NCBI RefSeq assembly: GCF_947492815.1
Contig: NZ_CANLOB010000028.1
Span: 1-64,000, forward strand
DNA length: 64,000 nucleotides
DNA from: an uncultured Dokdonia sp.
GTDB lineage: Bacteria; Bacteroidota; Bacteroidia; Flavobacteriales; Flavobacteriaceae
Direction: 5' to 3'
In this document: positions 46,337 to 54,523 of the stretch, in pieces
How the letters are laid out: every line of letters starts with the position of its first letter
How positions within the stretch are numbered: position 1 is the first letter of the stretch
Translations under genes and position numbers: made by a program
The notes under the pieces: model-generated
Databases searched by the model: none
What the model saw: the letters and a program-made list of their open reading frames with translations, nothing else
What the model was told of the DNA's origin: nothing

Positions 46337-47498
46337 AAAGTTTTTCTAAGATAGAAATTGTCTTGGCAACACTGTGTTTATTCAAAATGAAATTCTGCTG
46401 CACTACAGCTAACTTATGCAGCTTTTCAGAAGATTGTAATACTTCATAATTATAGTTTACAAAAGCTGTTATATCTGTAAAGCTTGGAAAAACTCTTCCT
46501 TCTTCAGCATCTCCTCCCCTATATGCAAAGTCCCATAATACTTGAGGGAGTCCGCCTAGTGCGACTTCGATAGCCGCATAGCCTGCAATTTGCTGATTGG
46601 TTGCCTGAAACCAAGCAATATCAATGGTATCGTGAAGAAGCGTTTCTTTAATCGATGACGTATGACCGCAGAAAGTTACTTTATCTCTTATATACATATA
46701 ATCAAGTTGTCGTAATAATCCTATTTCTTCAGGATCTCCTCCACCATATATATTCAAGTGTACATCTAGTCCTTTTTCTAAAAGTAATTTAAAACCGTAT
46801 AAATACGGATCTAATGGCTTCATTCGACTAAGACGTGTAAAAATTGCTATGGTTATTTTTTCAGTAGTATCAGTATTCTTTTTCACATAAGTATTGCATT
46901 CCATACTTAAAGGGTAATACGTATGCTTATACTGTGAGAACTCTTCTAATTCATTAGATAATATATCAGATTCAAAGCCAGATACAAAATTATAATGCGC
47001 ATCTTTTTCAAAACTCTTATAGATATTCTCTCCCTGAAACCTCCCCATTAATAAATGAATAAGTCCATGACTAATGGTTATTTCTCGGCTAATACATAGG
47101 TTATTGTATACACCAATTCCTGAGAAACTCACCACATCATATCTATCTAATAAACTAAGAATGATCTCCTTATTTCTCGCTTTTATATGTGATGGTTCTT
47201 GTGATTCTAGATGAAGTTTTTTCTTCATCTTTCGTTTTAATTTATGAGAAAAAGAAATTGCTTTTTTTTCTTTGACCAATAAATCGTTTAAAAAAAGTAT
47301 TTCGCACCCTACATCAAGCGTTGGTTGATAATAATATTCTTCTTTAAAATTAACATCACTATTAAAGGGGCTTACTTTTAAAACATCAACTTGAAATTTT
47401 TCTTTATTTAATGCTTTACATATCTCATACACATATCGTTGTCCACCAGCTTGAACAAAGTCATAAACAACCCATACTATTTTTGTTTTTTTAGACAT
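46317..47498 (-). CDS. Glycosyltransferase, GT-B (family 4-like)
   Basis: This 393-aa protein begins KIVWVVYDFVQAGGQRYVYEICKALNK, a GT4-like acceptor domain. Its donor motif is weaker (IAWFQATNQQIAGYAAIEVALGGLPQVLWDF), retaining the E-x7-type Glu only in part. The second domain has EKITIAIFTRLSRMKPLDPYLYGF. The divergent donor motif makes activity less certain than for the other GT4 genes. It lies 2 bp after the WecE-like gene. Confidence 0.75.
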   Translation of the reverse strand: MSKKTKIVWVVYDFVQAGGQRYVYEICKALNKEKFQVDVLKVSPFNSDVNFKEEYYYQPTLDVGCEILFLNDLLVKEKKAISFSHKLKRKMKKKLHLESQEPSHIKARNKEIILSLLDRYDVVSFSGIGVYNNLCISREITISHGLIHLLMGRFQGENIYKSFEKDAHYNFVSGFESDILSNELEEFSQYKHTYYPLSMECNTYVKKNTDTTEKITIAIFTRLSRMKPLDPYLYGFKLLLEKGLDVHLNIYGGGDPEEIGLLRQLDYMYIRDKVTFCGHTSSIKETLLHDTIDIAWFQATNQQIAGYAAIEVALGGLPQVLWDFAYRGGDAEEGRVFPSFTDITAFVNYNYEVLQSSEKLHKLAVVQQNFILNKHSVAKTISILEKLYEEHGK

Positions 47499-47500
47499 TG

Positions 47501-48631
47501 TTACTTTTTTTCAAAAAAAGAATGAATTGCATGTATCACTAATTGTACTTCTTGATCTGATAATTCATAATAGAAAGGAAGTCGTACGAGACAATCTGTA
47601 TATTTTTCAGAATGGGGTAATGATGCCGTTTCATTAGTCTCTAAATAATAGTCGCTTTTATGTAAACTTAAATAATGAAAAACTGCATGTGCACCATTAT
47701 TTCTTATATGTTGAATCAATTCATTACGATCTTGGGCCGTATTACATATCAAATAAAACATATGCGCATTATTTGTAGCATATTCCGGAATAAAAGGTAA
47801 TTGTACGTTACCCGCATCGCCTAATTCTTTTAATCCATCATAGTAAGTATTCCAAAGATGTAAACGTTGTTTTTGTATACTTTCAATATTTTCTAGTTGT
47901 GCATATAAAAATGCCGCAATGACTTCAGATGGCAAAAATGAAGACCCTGTATCTACCCATCCATATTTATTAATCTCTCCTCTAAAGAAAGAAGCTCTAT
48001 TGGTTCCTTTTTCCCATATGATTTCGGATCTTGGTATTAAAGCTTCATCATTGATAGCGAGCATTCCTCCTTCTCCTGAAATTATATTTTTAGTTTCATG
48101 AAAAGAAAATGCAGAGAGATGTCCTATACTTCCCAATGCTTTTCCTTTATAATAAGAGTCAATAGATTGTGCTGCATCTTCTACGACATAAAAATTATGC
48201 TTTCGCGAAAGCTTCATAATCGGGTCCATATCTACGGCGACACCCGCATAATGTACAACTACTATTACCTTAGTCTTTTCTGTTAGTAAGCCTTCGATTT
48301 TTTGTGCATCAATATTAGGATTTGAATCCATTGAGTCTGCAAATACGATCTTAGCCCCTTCCCGAATAAATGCTAATGCTGAAGAAACAAATGTATAACT
48401 CGGAACAATGACTTCATCTCCTGGCTTAATATTCAATAACAATGCTGCCATTTCTAGCGCATCAGTACAAGAAGTCGTTAGCAAGCATTTCTTAAAACCG
48501 TACGTATCTTCAAAAAATGATTGACACTTTTGTGTAAAATTTCCATTCCCAGAAATCTTACCCGAAGCTACAGCTTCATTGATATATAAAGTTTCGTTAC
48601 CTGTTAGATATGGTTTATTGAAAGGGATCAT
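47501..48631 (-). CDS. wecE: dTDP-4-amino-4,6-dideoxy-hexose transaminase (WecE/RffA type)
   Basis: This 376-aa PLP enzyme of the DegT/DnrJ/EryC1 family makes a 4-amino-4,6-dideoxy sugar from a dTDP-4-keto sugar. It begins MIPFNKPYLTGNETLYINEA with the WecE-type GNGNFTQKC strand. PGDEVIVPSYTFVSSALAF and VVEDAAQSIDSYYKGKALGSIGHLSAFSFHETKNI place the PLP-Lys (KN) in the usual position. The close match to WecE points to dTDP-Fuc4N or Qui4N. It overlaps the acyltransferase gene by 4 bp, consistent with sequential steps. Confidence 0.88.
   Translation of the reverse strand: MIPFNKPYLTGNETLYINEAVASGKISGNGNFTQKCQSFFEDTYGFKKCLLTTSCTDALEMAALLLNIKPGDEVIVPSYTFVSSALAFIREGAKIVFADSMDSNPNIDAQKIEGLLTEKTKVIVVVHYAGVAVDMDPIMKLSRKHNFYVVEDAAQSIDSYYKGKALGSIGHLSAFSFHETKNIISGEGGMLAINDEALIPRSEIIWEKGTNRASFFRGEINKYGWVDTGSSFLPSEVIAAFLYAQLENIESIQKQRLHLWNTYYDGLKELGDAGNVQLPFIPEYATNNAHMFYLICNTAQDRNELIQHIRNNGAHAVFHYLSLHKSDYYLETNETASLPHSEKYTDCLVRLPFYYELSDQEVQLVIHAIHSFFEKK
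48199..48212. repeat. Iterated palindrome copy 13 (14 bp, in wecE)
   Basis: Perfect GCTTTCGCGAAAGC read as LSRK in the WecE-like gene. Confidence 0.95.
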
Positions 48632-49269
48632 AAAAGGTTCATCTTTTTTTTAAGAAATCTCATAGGGTTTCCTACAACTGAGCTATCATCAGGTATTTCA
48701 TATGTCACAACCGTTCCTATACCGACAATTACATTTGCTCCAATTCCAACACTATTTGAAATCAAACTACCTGACCCTATAAATGTTCCTGAACCTATCT
48801 TAATATTTCCGTTAATGATAGCTCCAGGTGCTATAAATGTTGCCATTCCTATAGTAGAATCATGACTAATAGTCACAGTATTATTAAGTAATACTCCTGA
48901 ATGAATAATCACGTTTTGATCTATATTACACATAGGATAGACTATGACTCCTTCTTCTATTTCAGCAGTTGGATGAACAAAAGCAGATGGATGAATAAAA
49001 GTAACTAATTTTCTATTTGCTTTTTTAAGCTGTAAAATAATATCTCTTTTAACGTTCAAATTTTTATAACCAAGAGCAACACAAAACTCGTATTCTTTAA
49101 ACGTTTCATTTAAAAAATCTTTAAATGGAAATGATCGTTCGTCTTTATTTTCAAATTTAATATCATCAAAAAACAAAGCATCTTCATTAATATCTGATTC
49201 TTCGTTTAAGAATTCAAACAATTGTAATCCAAGTGCTCCAAAACCAACAAAAGCTATTTTACGTTTCAT
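48628..49269 (-). CDS. NeuD/PglD-like LbH acyltransferase
   Basis: This 213-aa protein has an N-terminal Rossmann-like sugar-binding domain (KRKIAFVGFGALGLQLFEFL) and a left-handed beta-helix of hexapeptides (TAEIEEGVIVYPMCNIDQNVIIHSGVLLNNTVTISHDSTIG), with catalytic-type His (ISHD). Placed between WecE and WbqC it most likely N-acetylates the 4-amino sugar. O-acetylation of a nonulosonic acid is an alternative. It overlaps the WbqC gene by 11 bp. Confidence 0.85.
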   Translation of the reverse strand: MKRKIAFVGFGALGLQLFEFLNEESDINEDALFFDDIKFENKDERSFPFKDFLNETFKEYEFCVALGYKNLNVKRDIILQLKKANRKLVTFIHPSAFVHPTAEIEEGVIVYPMCNIDQNVIIHSGVLLNNTVTISHDSTIGMATFIAPGAIINGNIKIGSGTFIGSGSLISNSVGIGANVIVGIGTVVTYEIPDDSSVVGNPMRFLKKKMNLL

Positions 49270-49966
49270 TCTTAAAACTTTTCATGTAATGTATTGCTTC
49301 TTCCCCAGTATTAAATATAAGGTCTAATATACTAACACCATGTTCAAAATCTTCAAATAATTGATTATACTCAGGATATCCTGAATAATCAACATAAGAA
49401 ACATTAATTTGATTATCTGCAAAAGCTTGTTCATCCATATATGATTTGGCTGCAGGACCAGAAAGGTAATCTGTTATTTTTAGTTGTTTACAGACACCTA
49501 TTAACCGTTCATTTTTATCTCCTTGCAACATCAAATCTTTACTCCTTATAATTTCAGTTTCTATACCTAATATTTCATTTATAGTTTGAATGAATAATAA
49601 GTTAATATCTGTAAGATATGATGAAAAAGAATTTCTTAAATAGAGCTCTTCAAAAATATCTTTATAAAGATGAAAATAAGGCGCCTTATTATAATTTTGT
49701 ACTATTGTTTTCCAGTGTTTTTTTCTCCATATATCATTAGATATTTGAGCTTCATTAATCTTTTGCCCAAATTTCCCACTAAACGAAACTGGAATCGTAA
49801 GCCATTGCACACCAGCCTGTGTCTTTATTATATTACGATTTCTCCAGTCATTTTTAGTGTACTGCATTTCATCATAAATAACGACAGTATCTACACTATT
49901 AATAGCATCAAAATAGCCTTTCCAAGGAATATAGTTTGATTGTATAACAAAAAGACGTTTACTCAT
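49259..49966 (-). CDS. WbqC family protein
   Basis: This 235-aa protein matches WbqC-like proteins: QSNYIPWKGYFDAINSVDTVVIYDEMQYTKNDWRNRNIIKT, then LTIPVSF and DYLSGPAAKSYMD. WbqC proteins occur in O-antigen loci near dTDP-4-amino sugar genes, and their chemistry is not well defined. The preceding 134-bp gap (49967-50100) contains no recognisable promoter or gene. Confidence 0.85.
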   Translation of the reverse strand: MSKRLFVIQSNYIPWKGYFDAINSVDTVVIYDEMQYTKNDWRNRNIIKTQAGVQWLTIPVSFSGKFGQKINEAQISNDIWRKKHWKTIVQNYNKAPYFHLYKDIFEELYLRNSFSSYLTDINLLFIQTINEILGIETEIIRSKDLMLQGDKNERLIGVCKQLKITDYLSGPAAKSYMDEQAFADNQINVSYVDYSGYPEYNQLFEDFEHGVSILDLIFNTGEEAIHYMKSFKNET

Positions 49967-50100
49967 ACTTTAGATTACTTTATACAATATATCTTTTTTC
50001 TTAAGAAACCATGATTCATAACATTCATATGATATATGACTTAATAAATTCTGTTTATTACTTGAATTATTTTTCACATACCCCACAATAAGTTATTCCT

Positions 50101-51558
50101 TTAATAAATATCTTCTATAATTTTAATTTGAAAAGAAGCTTGTTTATCTTTCCATATTATCTGACCAGCAGATTTCCAAGGTACTTTTCTTTGTTTTTCT
50201 ATATATCCTTTTTCCCACTGAAAATTTTCTGGTAAGTCTATTCTTTTCGCGAGTATTTCAAAACTTGTATCATCTAGCGATATCTTATTTTTAGCAGCCC
50301 AATCTGCAGTCAATCTCATAATTCCATTTTCAAAGTCTTGCTGATCTATAGTAGGACTATTCACTCTAAAGTATATATAAGCCCAATTGGGACCCTTAAC
50401 AATGTCTTCATTAAGAGCTCCATTTTCCCAAACATAAGGTAACCAAGTCTCATTTTCTTTTCCAATATGTTTTACTGCTACGATATGATTATAGTTTTCA
50501 AAATGATGATCTATAAAAACGCCATGAGGCCCTATCCCAAAGGCTCTTATAGAAAAATTTTTAACTCTTGCCGTATATCGTTTTAAGCTTCGTAATTTTA
50601 TTTTATTATACAAACGAGTGGTATAATCACTCAATCCAGAATTATGATTAAATGTTACATTCGCTTGAAGTAATACTAATACTAGAAATAAAATCTTAAA
50701 TGATTTTATTTCTATATTTTTTAATTTAAAAGGCTCATCAGACAATTCAAGTTTCGTAAACTTTAAAATTATTTTATCAATCCAACCAACAGGCAACGCC
50801 AAAATATAAATCGCGATCATTCCTAAGGCAAAAAGAGGAATTGGAAAAACAATAAAAATACCTATATGTAACAATATTCCTGATATCGCTGCATATAGTC
50901 TAGACCATTTATGCCATATTAAAAAAATAAATAAAGTCTCAAAAGCAAGTGTATAATATCCTAATATCAACATTAACCATCGTTGATCTAACATCCAATT
51001 AGGTTCTAATAATGTTGTTTGTGGAATCACCGCAGGTAACCAGACGCCCATGCCTGTCATCCAAATTTCAGATTTAAATTTAAAGAAAACAGAATCAAAA
51101 TAGAGCATCCCAATACCAAAAAACAAAGGTATAGAATAAAAAAACACGGGAACCTTTCTACTCTTTTTATCAGAGAAAAAACGCTCCAATGACAAATTCT
51201 CATCTAACGGCATAAATATCATTAAAAAATTCATGATGGTATAAATACAATGCATGTGATATTCAAAATTATTATTAGAGGATATAAAAATGAGTGTAAA
51301 CACATAGTTGGCCATTGCCATGTATCTTGTTTTATATCCTAAGATCATAGACACAACAACTCCCATCCATATCAAAATAGATGGCCCTAATTGAAGGTCT
51401 GAAACTTCTATAAAAGGAATAGGGTCATAAATAAATTCTTTATACTCATATATAAAGAATACTTCAAAAAGCAGAACAGTATTATAACATATGCGAAATA
51501 AACTTAACCCTGAAGGAGAAATATTTTTTGTAAATAAAAGGTGCAATCTACTCAACAT
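50101..51558 (-). CDS. HTTM-domain membrane protein
   Basis: This 485-aa integral membrane protein has about eight helices. Its N-terminus (SPSGLSLFRICYNTVLLFEVFF) and HMHCIYTIMNFLMIFMPLDENLSLERF segment match HTTM proteins related to vitamin K-dependent gamma-carboxylase. The C-terminal 180 residues are soluble. Members occur in varied contexts and most are uncharacterised. Between an ABC exporter and sugar genes it may modify or handle the lipid-linked polymer, which is speculation. It overlaps wzt by 11 bp. Confidence 0.75.
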   Translation of the reverse strand: MLSRLHLLFTKNISPSGLSLFRICYNTVLLFEVFFIYEYKEFIYDPIPFIEVSDLQLGPSILIWMGVVVSMILGYKTRYMAMANYVFTLIFISSNNNFEYHMHCIYTIMNFLMIFMPLDENLSLERFFSDKKSRKVPVFFYSIPLFFGIGMLYFDSVFFKFKSEIWMTGMGVWLPAVIPQTTLLEPNWMLDQRWLMLILGYYTLAFETLFIFLIWHKWSRLYAAISGILLHIGIFIVFPIPLFALGMIAIYILALPVGWIDKIILKFTKLELSDEPFKLKNIEIKSFKILFLVLVLLQANVTFNHNSGLSDYTTRLYNKIKLRSLKRYTARVKNFSIRAFGIGPHGVFIDHHFENYNHIVAVKHIGKENETWLPYVWENGALNEDIVKGPNWAYIYFRVNSPTIDQQDFENGIMRLTADWAAKNKISLDDTSFEILAKRIDLPENFQWEKGYIEKQRKVPWKSAGQIIWKDKQASFQIKIIEDIY

Positions 51559-52813
51559 TCCATTTGATTTTAGGTCTAATTAAACCTTGTATTTTTCCTA
51601 AATACCCCAACTCACGCTTAGCATCTTTTACTTGAAATTGTAAAAACTCTTTATTTGAATATAGGATTTGCATATCTTTTGTATGAACATACATATGAAT
51701 TTGGTAATGTTCATCATTTAAAAAATTGGCTGGTATTTCTGCAGCCACTTCTGTCTCTTTAGAAAGGGCACAATCAAATTTATTACCAGTGCCAAAGACT
51801 ACATCTCCTTTTATTGTCATTAAGTTAAACCCAACGGATAATCTTTCCTGTTTAGTTAAGTTAACCACTCTTATTCTAACATTGACTTCTGATGTCACAT
51901 CTATAATATCATCTTTATGTACAGAACTTCCATTCTCAATAGCTCCTGCTACAATCTTAACCTTATCATTTCCATAGGCAGATTCCAAATCAGAAAACTC
52001 AAAACTCCTATTGGATAAAAAGTCTGATTTTAGATAATTTTGAATCACTTCAGTTGGATCTCCATCATCTAAAATAGCACCGTTTTTAAGACTAATCACT
52101 CTTGTACACAAGGCTTCTACAGAAGACATATTATGACTTACAAAAAGTACGGTTCTTCCTCCAGAACTGGAAATATCTTGCATTTTTCCAATCGCTTTTT
52201 TCTGAAACTCTGCATCACCTACAGCAAGCACCTCATCTACCACCAATATTTCGGGTTCTAGAAAAGCCGCAACTGCAAATCCTAAACGAACGCGCATCCC
52301 ACTAGAATAACGTTTTACGGGGGTATCTATATACATCTCACATCCCGAAAAGGCTATAATCTCATCTATTTTACCTGAAATTTCAGCTTTGGTCATTCCT
52401 AGTATGGCACCATTTAAAAAGATATTTTCTCTACCTGTTAACTCAGGGTGCATTCCTGTTCCTACTTCTAGCAAACTTGCTATACGTCCACGGGTTTTAA
52501 TAGTTCCTGTTGTAGGTGCTGTTACTCTAGATAATAATTTTAAAAGTGTCGATTTTCCTGCGCCATTTCTTCCTATAATTCCTAATACCTCTCCTCGTTT
52601 TACTTCAAAATTAATATCCTGTAATGCCCACACATATTGAGAACTCGCTTTTGCACTTCGATCATTGACACTTCCTAATTTTAAATACGGATCTTCTTTA
52701 CCTCTTATTTTATGCCAAAATCTATTAAGATCATGAGAGAGTGTACCTAGCCCTACAAGTCCTAATCGATATTGTTTGGATACATTTTCTATTTTTAATA
52801 TAATATCACTCAT
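51548..52813 (-). CDS. wzt: Polysaccharide ABC exporter, ATP-binding subunit (Wzt-like)
   Basis: This 421-aa protein has an ABC domain at residues 1-260: Walker A GIIGRNGAGKSTLLKLL, signature YSSGMRVRLGFAVAAFL, Walker B PEILVVDEVLAVGD. A C-terminal Wzt-like carbohydrate-binding domain follows (about residues 270-420). That domain recognises the finished glycan in O9a-type systems. It pairs with the permease at 53633. It overlaps the pyruvyl transferase gene by 4 bp. Confidence 0.92.
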   Translation of the reverse strand: MSDIILKIENVSKQYRLGLVGLGTLSHDLNRFWHKIRGKEDPYLKLGSVNDRSAKASSQYVWALQDINFEVKRGEVLGIIGRNGAGKSTLLKLLSRVTAPTTGTIKTRGRIASLLEVGTGMHPELTGRENIFLNGAILGMTKAEISGKIDEIIAFSGCEMYIDTPVKRYSSGMRVRLGFAVAAFLEPEILVVDEVLAVGDAEFQKKAIGKMQDISSSGGRTVLFVSHNMSSVEALCTRVISLKNGAILDDGDPTEVIQNYLKSDFLSNRSFEFSDLESAYGNDKVKIVAGAIENGSSVHKDDIIDVTSEVNVRIRVVNLTKQERLSVGFNLMTIKGDVVFGTGNKFDCALSKETEVAAEIPANFLNDEHYQIHMYVHTKDMQILYSNKEFLQFQVKDAKRELGYLGKIQGLIRPKIKWNVE

Positions 52814-53628
52814 AGAAATTCTTTTGGAAATGCATTTTTAAGTGCTGTGCGTACTTCTTTTATTTTTTTAGCATCTGGTACTGCGTCGACCTCAGAAAAA
52901 ATTGCCTCATAAGCATCTAACGGTTTCTTTTCATCTATAAATACGGGGGTATAAGGTGTGATTCCAACAGATAAAAAATAATCGGCATATTTTACATTAT
53001 CACCACTCAATTTATTTGAAAACTGCACCCAGATAGCTGGAATACCATATGTTTGTGCAACAATAACTCCATGTAATGAAGAGCTTATTATTTTTTTACA
53101 CTCCAACATACGGTCAGTGATAAAGAATATATCATCATTAATAAGATTGAGTACTGTTACTTTATCTTTATCGTTATACCATTCTGACACGATATCCTGA
53201 TCTACATAATGAGGAATAAACCCATATTCGTATTTCTTTTCTATTGTGGGTTGATAAAAGTCTGGCAACAAAATAGCTGGATCCCCATATATTTCGGGAC
53301 ATGTATATCCAAGTTCAAGTATACGCTTTCGCGAAAGCGGACCCCGAACAGCACAAAATGTAGCATTAGAAAATTGATCTTTTCTAGATATAATACCACT
53401 TCCCCAAACAGTTGCCTTGGGCTGAGTATAGGACATGATACTTCCTATAGCCATCAAATATGATTTTTTAAACCAACTCTTTTTTTTCTGAGGTGCATTA
53501 TAAAAAGAAGTTTCTTTTCCGCTCACCCAAGAGACTATTTGAGCAGAGAGTATGTCTCCGTAGTTTTCTTGATTTTTATTTTCAAAAATCTTAGATGACC
53601 AATAAAAAAGAGGAATCTCTTGTCTCAT
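52810..53628 (-). CDS. Polysaccharide pyruvyl transferase family protein
   Basis: The domain starts at MRQEIPLFYW (53628, 272 aa), although the frame could extend to an ATG at 53646 overlapping the permease gene. Motifs are NYGDILSAQIVSWVSG and SSLHGVIVAQTYGIPAIWVQF, typical of CsaB/GumL-type ketal pyruvyl transferases. Pyruvylation adds negative charge to the chain. An iterated palindrome encodes PLSRKR near residue 100. Confidence 0.85.
   Translation of the reverse strand: MRQEIPLFYWSSKIFENKNQENYGDILSAQIVSWVSGKETSFYNAPQKKKSWFKKSYLMAIGSIMSYTQPKATVWGSGIISRKDQFSNATFCAVRGPLSRKRILELGYTCPEIYGDPAILLPDFYQPTIEKKYEYGFIPHYVDQDIVSEWYNDKDKVTVLNLINDDIFFITDRMLECKKIISSSLHGVIVAQTYGIPAIWVQFSNKLSGDNVKYADYFLSVGITPYTPVFIDEKKPLDAYEAIFSEVDAVPDAKKIKEVRTALKNAFPKEFL
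53324..53339. repeat. Iterated palindrome copy 14 (16 bp, in pyruvyl transferase gene)
   Basis: Perfect CGCTTTCGCGAAAGCG read as LSRK in the pyruvyl transferase gene. Confidence 0.95.
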
Positions 53629-53632
53629 ACTA

Positions 53633-54499
53633 TTATACGGTATCAATAAACGTTCGCTCTGTTTTATTAAAAATAATAAGTCCCACTAAAAGTAGCACAA
53701 TACTAAGTCCAAAACTTAAAAACAATCCTTTTAGATTAGGACTTCCTGTATTTAATAGCATATAACGATACGACTCTATAACCTGCGCTACAGGATTATA
53801 CTCTACGACCCAATAATATTCAGATAATTTTTCTTTTACCAAAGCTAATGGATACATCACAGCAGACAAATAAAGTAAGAGTTGTATTCCAAAAGAAATA
53901 AAAATATTAAAGTCTCTATATTTTGTAGTAAATGCACTTAAAATCATTCCTACACCTAGCCCTAACATCGCCATTGTTAAAATCACAATTGGAAGTAAAT
54001 AGATAGTATGACCAACACCTATCTCCTTCCCTTGATATAATAAAAAGTAAAGAAAAAATACAATAAAAATAAGGAGTTGAATTGCATATTTAAACAATCC
54101 TGATGTTACTTTAGATAAGGGAGATATAAAACGAGGAAAATACACTTTGCTAAACAGATTAGCATTTGTTGTAAATGTAGAGGATGTATTTGTTAATGAT
54201 TGTTTAAAATAAGACCATAATGTTATTCCTGAAAGATTAAATAAAAATGAAGGAACTGTTCCTGTATCTATTCCTGCTACATTATTAAATACCAATGTAA
54301 AAATCACAGAAGTAAATAACGGCTGAATCAAAAACCATAAAGGTCCCAATACGGTTTGTTTATATACTGTAACAATATCACGTTTTACAAATAATACCAA
54401 CAAGTCTCGATAGCGCCATATCTCTTTAAAATTAAGATCTATAAACTTGCCTTTGGGTTTTATTTCATATAACCACTCTGTATCTTTCACTTTATTCAA
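53633..54499 (-). CDS. wzm: Polysaccharide ABC exporter permease (Wzm-like)
   Basis: This 288-aa ABC-2 type permease has six helices. It begins with a cytosolic IWRYRDLLVLFVKRDIVTVYKQTVLGPLWFLIQPLFTSVIFTLVF start typical of Wzm/KpsM/TagG. It pairs with the Wzt-like ATPase. It sits directly downstream of wzc. This gives an ABC-dependent exporter next to a Wza/Wzc pair. Confidence 0.92.
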   Translation of the reverse strand: MNKVKDTEWLYEIKPKGKFIDLNFKEIWRYRDLLVLFVKRDIVTVYKQTVLGPLWFLIQPLFTSVIFTLVFNNVAGIDTGTVPSFLFNLSGITLWSYFKQSLTNTSSTFTTNANLFSKVYFPRFISPLSKVTSGLFKYAIQLLIFIVFFLYFLLYQGKEIGVGHTIYLLPIVILTMAMLGLGVGMILSAFTTKYRDFNIFISFGIQLLLYLSAVMYPLALVKEKLSEYYWVVEYNPVAQVIESYRYMLLNTGSPNLKGLFLSFGLSIVLLLVGLIIFNKTERTFIDTV

Positions 54500-54523
54500 A
54501 ATAGTATAATTAACAGGTTTTAA

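Noticed and set aside
50246..50257. TTTTCGCGAG in the HTTM gene as a further palindrome copy
   Set aside because: It has only half of the core and the second half is lost, so it was not counted.
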